In this document: piece by piece, positions 7,764 to 10,912 of the stretch | Numbering within the stretch: the first letter of the stretch is position 1 | Layout of the letters: every line of letters starts with the position of its first letter | NCBI GenBank assembly: GCA_002471375.1 | Contig: DKPV01000084.1 | Span: 1 to 10,912 of the forward strand | Direction of reading: 5' to 3' | Length of the DNA stretch: 10,912 bases | Origin: Flavobacteriales bacterium UBA7325 | GTDB lineage: Bacteria; Bacteroidota; Bacteroidia; Flavobacteriales_D; Crocinitomicaceae | Notes under the pieces: generated by a model | What the model was told of the DNA's origin: nothing | The model's database searches: none | Seen by the model: only the letters and a program-made list of their open reading frames with translations | Translations under genes and position numbers: made by a program

Positions 7764-7811
7764 CATCCTAACGTTAGAAGGGTGTACTTTGAAAACAGAA
7801 AGCTATTTATT

Positions 7812-8531
7812 ATGAAAAATATCAAATTCATTCTTGCATTATTCGCTCTGGGATATTCACTTTCAGGAATAGCACAACGAGATATAGTAATAATCGATAA
7901 AGGGAATGGGGCTGAACGTGCAGTTTTTAAGAAGGAGCCACGACTGAATGATAATACTAAAGTGGTTAAGTTTTCACCTCTGCAAATAATCGTTGGTGAA
8001 ATCAACTTAGGGTTTGAACTTCAAACAAGTCTTAAAGGTAGTGCAGAGTTTAGTGCAGGGCCAACAATATCAAATATTGGATTAGGTGGTCAGAGTCATC
8101 TAATCGATCCTTGGAGCGGTTCTCAATCGGAGACGACAGGCTTAGGTTTTTTCGCATCAGCAGCATATAGATATTACCCACTAGATGGTACTGAGGCTCT
8201 GAATAGGTTTTACGTATCTCCTGTCCTTAAGTATCGTTTGTACAATTTTGGATTGAATGACCTAGCGAATGGATTGGATCCAACAAAAGGAAATGAGTCA
8301 CAACTTAATTTCTTGTTCAATTTTGGATACCAATTATGGGTTTCAAAGTCATTTTCTCTTGATTTCTTCGGAGGGATGGGGATTGGTATGCAAACAGTTA
8401 ATTCTTCTTTTTCAGAAGCGATCTATAATCCGGACACTTTCGACTACGACTATAGGTGGAGAGAGTCTTCTATCACACGTGCACGATACGTATTTACAAT
8501 GGGGCTTAAGGTTGGTATCGGAAGTAAATAG
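7812..8531 (+). CDS. Putative outer-membrane beta-barrel protein of unknown function
   Basis: This 239-residue protein starts with a clear signal peptide (1-22, ending SGIAQ), so it is exported. The body after about residue 50 shows alternating polar/hydrophobic stretches typical of small Bacteroidota barrel proteins (DUF3575/OMP_b-brl-like): FSPLQIIVGEINLGFEL, LGFFASAAYRYYP, FYVSPVLKYRLYN, LNFLFNFGYQLWVSKSFSLDFFGGMGIGM and YVFTMGLKVGIG. The segment before the barrel (DIVIIDKGNGAERAVFKKEP) is charged and probably periplasmic. I cannot assign a substrate or role. The ATG at 7812 is preferred over the TTG at 7761, which lies within the promoter -7 element and would add 17 residues ahead of the signal peptide. 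The gene has its own promoter and is probably independent of the nucleotidase genes. Its stop is three bases from the stop of the convergent glycosyltransferase gene, with no clear terminator in between. Confidence 0.7.
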   Translation: MKNIKFILALFALGYSLSGIAQRDIVIIDKGNGAERAVFKKEPRLNDNTKVVKFSPLQIIVGEINLGFELQTSLKGSAEFSAGPTISNIGLGGQSHLIDPWSGSQSETTGLGFFASAAYRYYPLDGTEALNRFYVSPVLKYRLYNFGLNDLANGLDPTKGNESQLNFLFNFGYQLWVSKSFSLDFFGGMGIGMQTVNSSFSEAIYNPDTFDYDYRWRESSITRARYVFTMGLKVGIGSK

Positions 8532-8534
8532 TTG

Positions 8535-9512
8535 CTAGAAATACCATGCATTAACTCCAAAGTCATAACCTTTGGTGGTCAGAAATGCTTCAAGCTCATC
8601 TCTCCTTTGAGGGTAGATGGTAACAAGAACTTCTGATTCATCGAGCTGACTGTAATCCTCAATATTAGCGCCAGGTTTACCTTGATATTTTTTGAAATTG
8701 AAATCGTACCACCTATATTTTATATGATTGGCGTCAAGAATTTTTGCCACGAGCTTTCCTTTTGCTCCTGCGCCTAATAAAGCGAGTGTTCCATTCTTCT
8801 TGCGATTATTCAAGAACCAATTTGTCTTCAGTTTGAAAAGTTCTTCTTGGCTATAGGTTTCTGAATTTTTGGAAGTTCTTGACGGATGGTCTCGCCATTC
8901 TAGTGTGACTTCATTTATCGCGTGAATTTGAACACCATTTTCTTGCCAATGAAATACTAGATCATAGTCCTCAGGATATACTAACTTCTTAAAGAGTTCT
9001 AATTCTATAATTTCACTTTTTCTAGCCATCCAGTTCGGAGAGGCAACCACGCATTCACGGTAGATGTGTTTGTAGTGATCTTTTAAGTCTACTCTTTCAT
9101 TGATCCAATGTTCATATTTCACGAAGCCATCAGATAGTTCGCCGTCGGAAAAATAGCGAACCTTTCCCGTGACAATAGATCTTTCAGGAAGTGTATCTAA
9201 TTTTGAGTTCATTAATTTCAACCGATTCTTAGTCATCAAGTCATCGGCATCCATTCGGGTGATATAGGTACCGTTTGCTTTTGATAATGCAAGTTGAAGC
9301 GCCGGAATGATACCTTTGTTCACGTTCGATAAGTTCTTTACACGATTATCGGTGAGAGCTATTTCTTGAACCAGAGTTTCTGACCCATCTGTTGAGAAAT
9401 CGTTCACGCAAATTAATTCCCAGTCCTCTGCACTTTGAGATTGAATAGAGCTTATTGTCTCTATGATCCATGGCGCAGCATTAAAATAAGGAAGCAATAT
9501 CGAGACACTCAT
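8535..9512 (-). CDS. Family 2 (GT-A) glycosyltransferase with C-terminal Rossmann-like segment
   Basis: This 325-residue cytoplasmic protein opens with a GT-A fold: SVSILLPYFNAAPWI (2-16), VNDFSTDGS (36-44), a DxD motif in RMDADD (D88, D90) that should bind the metal and nucleotide-sugar diphosphate, and YPEDYDL (179-185), whose acidic pair is the usual place for the catalytic base. WRDHPSRTS (206-214) closes the catalytic part. An added segment from about 241 to 325 begins TLALLGAGAKGKLVAKIL, resembling a Rossmann nucleotide-binding loop. Expected role: transfer of a sugar onto a cell-surface glycan or lipid carrier; donor and acceptor are unknown. The ATG at 9512 is preferred over the TTG at 9542, because it places the conserved ILLPYFN at the start and because a promoter -7 box lies between the two. 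No other glycan genes are in the window. Confidence 0.88.
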   Translation of the reverse strand: MSVSILLPYFNAAPWIIETISSIQSQSAEDWELICVNDFSTDGSETLVQEIALTDNRVKNLSNVNKGIIPALQLALSKANGTYITRMDADDLMTKNRLKLMNSKLDTLPERSIVTGKVRYFSDGELSDGFVKYEHWINERVDLKDHYKHIYRECVVASPNWMARKSEIIELELFKKLVYPEDYDLVFHWQENGVQIHAINEVTLEWRDHPSRTSKNSETYSQEELFKLKTNWFLNNRKKNGTLALLGAGAKGKLVAKILDANHIKYRWYDFNFKKYQGKPGANIEDYSQLDESEVLVTIYPQRRDELEAFLTTKGYDFGVNAWYF

Positions 9513-9516
9513 GGGG

Positions 9517-9543
9517 CAAATATAGTGATCAGATTTAGACAAA
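9517..9543 (-). promoter_or_regulatory. Candidate promoter giving a leaderless glycosyltransferase mRNA
   Basis: On the minus strand the sequence just before the ATG reads TATATTTGCCCCATG. TATATTTG (9524 to 9517) matches the -7 consensus TAnnTTTG exactly and ends four bases before the start codon. A TTTG (9543 to 9540) lies 15 bases further upstream, slightly shorter than the usual -33 spacing. Transcription would begin at or within a few bases of the ATG. The TTTG touches the end of the upstream terminator T-run. Confidence 0.5.
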
Positions 9544-9544
9544 T

Positions 9545-9574
9545 AAAAAGACGCTACCGTTACCGATAGCGTCT
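9545..9574 (-). terminator. Intrinsic terminator after the dihydrolipoyl dehydrogenase gene
   Basis: AGACGCTA (minus strand, 9574-9567) pairs perfectly with TAGCGTCT (9556-9549). An inner two-pair CG/CG extension lies inside the ten-base loop, and the T-rich tail TTTTTATTTG follows on the minus strand. The hairpin sits 25 bases after the lpd stop and just upstream of the glycosyltransferase promoter, so it separates the two transcription units. Confidence 0.88.
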
Positions 9575-9598
9575 AAATATAAAACTTAATGTTTGTTT

Positions 9599-10912
9599 CT
9601 ATAAGTGGATTACTTCACCGTATGCTGCAGCAGCGGCTTCCATAATCGCTTCCGACATTGTTGGGTGAGGGTGAACTGTTTTAATCAGTTCTTCACCTGT
9701 GATTTCCAATTTACGAACGGCAACGATCTCAGCAATCATTTCAGTAACATTGGCGCCAATTAAATGACCTCCTAGTAATTCACCGTATTTAGCATCAAAA
9801 ATCAACTTAACAAATCCATCTTTTGTACCCGCTGCACTTGCTTTTCCTGATGCTGAGAATGGAAATTTCCCGATTTTAAGATCGTACCCTGCATCCTTAG
9901 CAGCTTGCTCTGTCATTCCAACTGAGGCAACTTCTGGTGAACAATATGTACAACCAGGAATATTTCCATAATCCAATGGCTCTGGAGAATGCTCTGCTAT
10001 TTTTTCAACACAAATGATTCCTTCCGCTGAAGCTACATGAGCTAATGCTTGAGTTGGAAGAACATCACCAATTGCGTAATAACCAGGCATGTTAGTTTGG
10101 TAGTAATCATTTACTAAAATATTTCCTCTATCTGTAACGATACCAACTTCTTCTAGTCCGATATTTTCGATGTTAGCAACAATTCCAACTGCTGAAAGAA
10201 CTACATCACATTCGAGAGTTTCTTCACCTTTAGCTGTCTTCACGCTAACTTTACATCCTGCACCTTTCGTATCAACTGACTCAACTGAGGACCCAGTCAT
10301 CACTTTGATTCCCGATTTCTTAAATGATTTCTCCAATTGCTTAGATACATCTTTATCTTCAACAGGGACAATGTTTGGTTGGTACTCAACAACAGTAACC
10401 TCAGTTCCCATTGCATTGTAGAAGTAGGCAAACTCTGCACCAATCGCTCCAGAACCTACAATAACCATTTTCTTTGGCGCTGCCTTCAATGTTAATGCTT
10501 TGCGGTATCCAATAATTTTCTTCCCGTCTTGTGGAAGGTTAGGAAGTTGACGCGATCTAGCTCCTGTCGCAATAATAACTCCTTTTGCTGCGCTGTATTC
10601 GGTTGCTTTTCCTTTGTCATCAACAACTGAAACTTTCTTTCCAGCCTTGATAGTACCTGTTCCTTGAATTACATCAATTTTATTCTTTTTCATCAAGAAT
10701 TTAATACCATTGCTCATTCCATCAGCAACTCCACGGCTTCTATCGACTATCGCTTTAAAGTCAGCTTTAGCATCTTTAACCGTAATACCATAATCACTCG
10801 CGTGAGACAGGTATTCGAAGACATTTGCACTTTTAAGTAGTGCTTTTGTTGGGATACATCCCCAGTTTAAACAAATTCCTCCAAGGCTTTCTTTTTCAAT
10901 AATTGCAGTTTT
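9599..10912 (-). CDS. lpdA: Dihydrolipoyl dehydrogenase (E3), N-terminus cut by the window edge
   Basis: The frame is open from the window edge to the stop at 9599, giving 437 residues. The family is usually about 465 long, so roughly 25-30 N-terminal residues with the first FAD-binding GxGxxG are missing. The visible N-terminal part has the redox-active disulfide motif GGICLNWGCIPTKALL (about 10831-10882). Further on are the NAD-binding loop VIVGSGAIGAEFAYF, the second FAD motif YAIGDVLPTQALAHVASAEG, and the C-terminal dimer-interface active site HPHPTMSEAIMEAA with its His-Glu pair. The enzyme reoxidises dihydrolipoyl groups of 2-oxoacid dehydrogenase complexes (pyruvate, 2-oxoglutarate, branched-chain) or the glycine cleavage system, making NADH in the cytoplasm. 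No E1/E2 gene is in view, so which complex it serves is unknown. An ATG at 10717 is internal and not the true start. A terminator follows the gene. Confidence 0.96.
   Translation of the reverse strand, partial: KTAIIEKESLGGICLNWGCIPTKALLKSANVFEYLSHASDYGITVKDAKADFKAIVDRSRGVADGMSNGIKFLMKKNKIDVIQGTGTIKAGKKVSVVDDKGKATEYSAAKGVIIATGARSRQLPNLPQDGKKIIGYRKALTLKAAPKKMVIVGSGAIGAEFAYFYNAMGTEVTVVEYQPNIVPVEDKDVSKQLEKSFKKSGIKVMTGSSVESVDTKGAGCKVSVKTAKGEETLECDVVLSAVGIVANIENIGLEEVGIVTDRGNILVNDYYQTNMPGYYAIGDVLPTQALAHVASAEGIICVEKIAEHSPEPLDYGNIPGCTYCSPEVASVGMTEQAAKDAGYDLKIGKFPFSASGKASAAGTKDGFVKLIFDAKYGELLGGHLIGANVTEMIAEIVAVRKLEITGEELIKTVHPHPTMSEAIMEAAAAAYGEVIHL

Noticed and set aside
7742..8005. Minus-strand open frame overlapping the barrel gene start
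   Set aside because: It overlaps a gene with a clear signal peptide and promoter on the other strand, and shows no family features.
10170..10421. Plus-strand open frame inside lpdA
   Set aside because: It is antisense to the conserved NAD-binding region of dihydrolipoyl dehydrogenase.
9599..10912. Truncated lpdA as a pseudogene
   Set aside because: The frame stays open to the window edge and includes the redox disulfide motif, so the truncation is only the window boundary.

Overview
The window looks like a chromosomal segment of a marine or freshwater Bacteroidota bacterium, most likely order Flavobacteriales. This rests on three signals: two proteins with type IX secretion (T9SS) C-terminal sorting domains, a SusC-like TonB receptor with an N-terminal carboxypeptidase-regulatory domain, and promoter elements of the Bacteroidota TAnnTTTG type. 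Base composition is AT-rich throughout with no visible break, and there is no mobile element, CRISPR array or RNA gene. No gap between genes exceeds 300 bases.

Region 1 (about 19-7708, all + strand) is a candidate extracellular DNA/nucleotide scavenging locus. It encodes a secreted lamin-tail-domain protein, a TonB-dependent receptor, a large T9SS-secreted endonuclease I protein, and a 5'-nucleotidase split into two overlapping genes: a lipoprotein C-terminal (substrate-binding) domain followed by a Tat-exported metallophosphatase domain. The last three genes are tightly coupled (TAATG and ATGA overlaps). The inferred sequence of events is: DNA bound and cut at the cell surface, products imported or processed through the receptor, then nucleotides dephosphorylated to nucleosides and phosphate in the periplasm. 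An intrinsic terminator separates the lamin-tail gene from the receptor. A strong hairpin lies in the lipobox codons of the lipoprotein gene.

Region 2 (7709-8531, + strand) holds one small secreted, probably outer-membrane beta-barrel protein with its own promoter.

Region 3 (8535-10912, - strand) holds a family 2 glycosyltransferase with an extra C-terminal Rossmann-like segment. It lies behind a dihydrolipoyl dehydrogenase gene (lpdA-type) whose 5' end runs off the window. An intrinsic terminator separates the two. The glycosyltransferase appears to have a promoter so close to its ATG that its mRNA would be leaderless or nearly so. Neither gene has an evident link to the nuclease locus.

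The most interesting content is the nuclease/split-nucleotidase/receptor locus. Its parts belong to known families; what may be under-described is the combination and the inverted, dual-route split nucleotidase.
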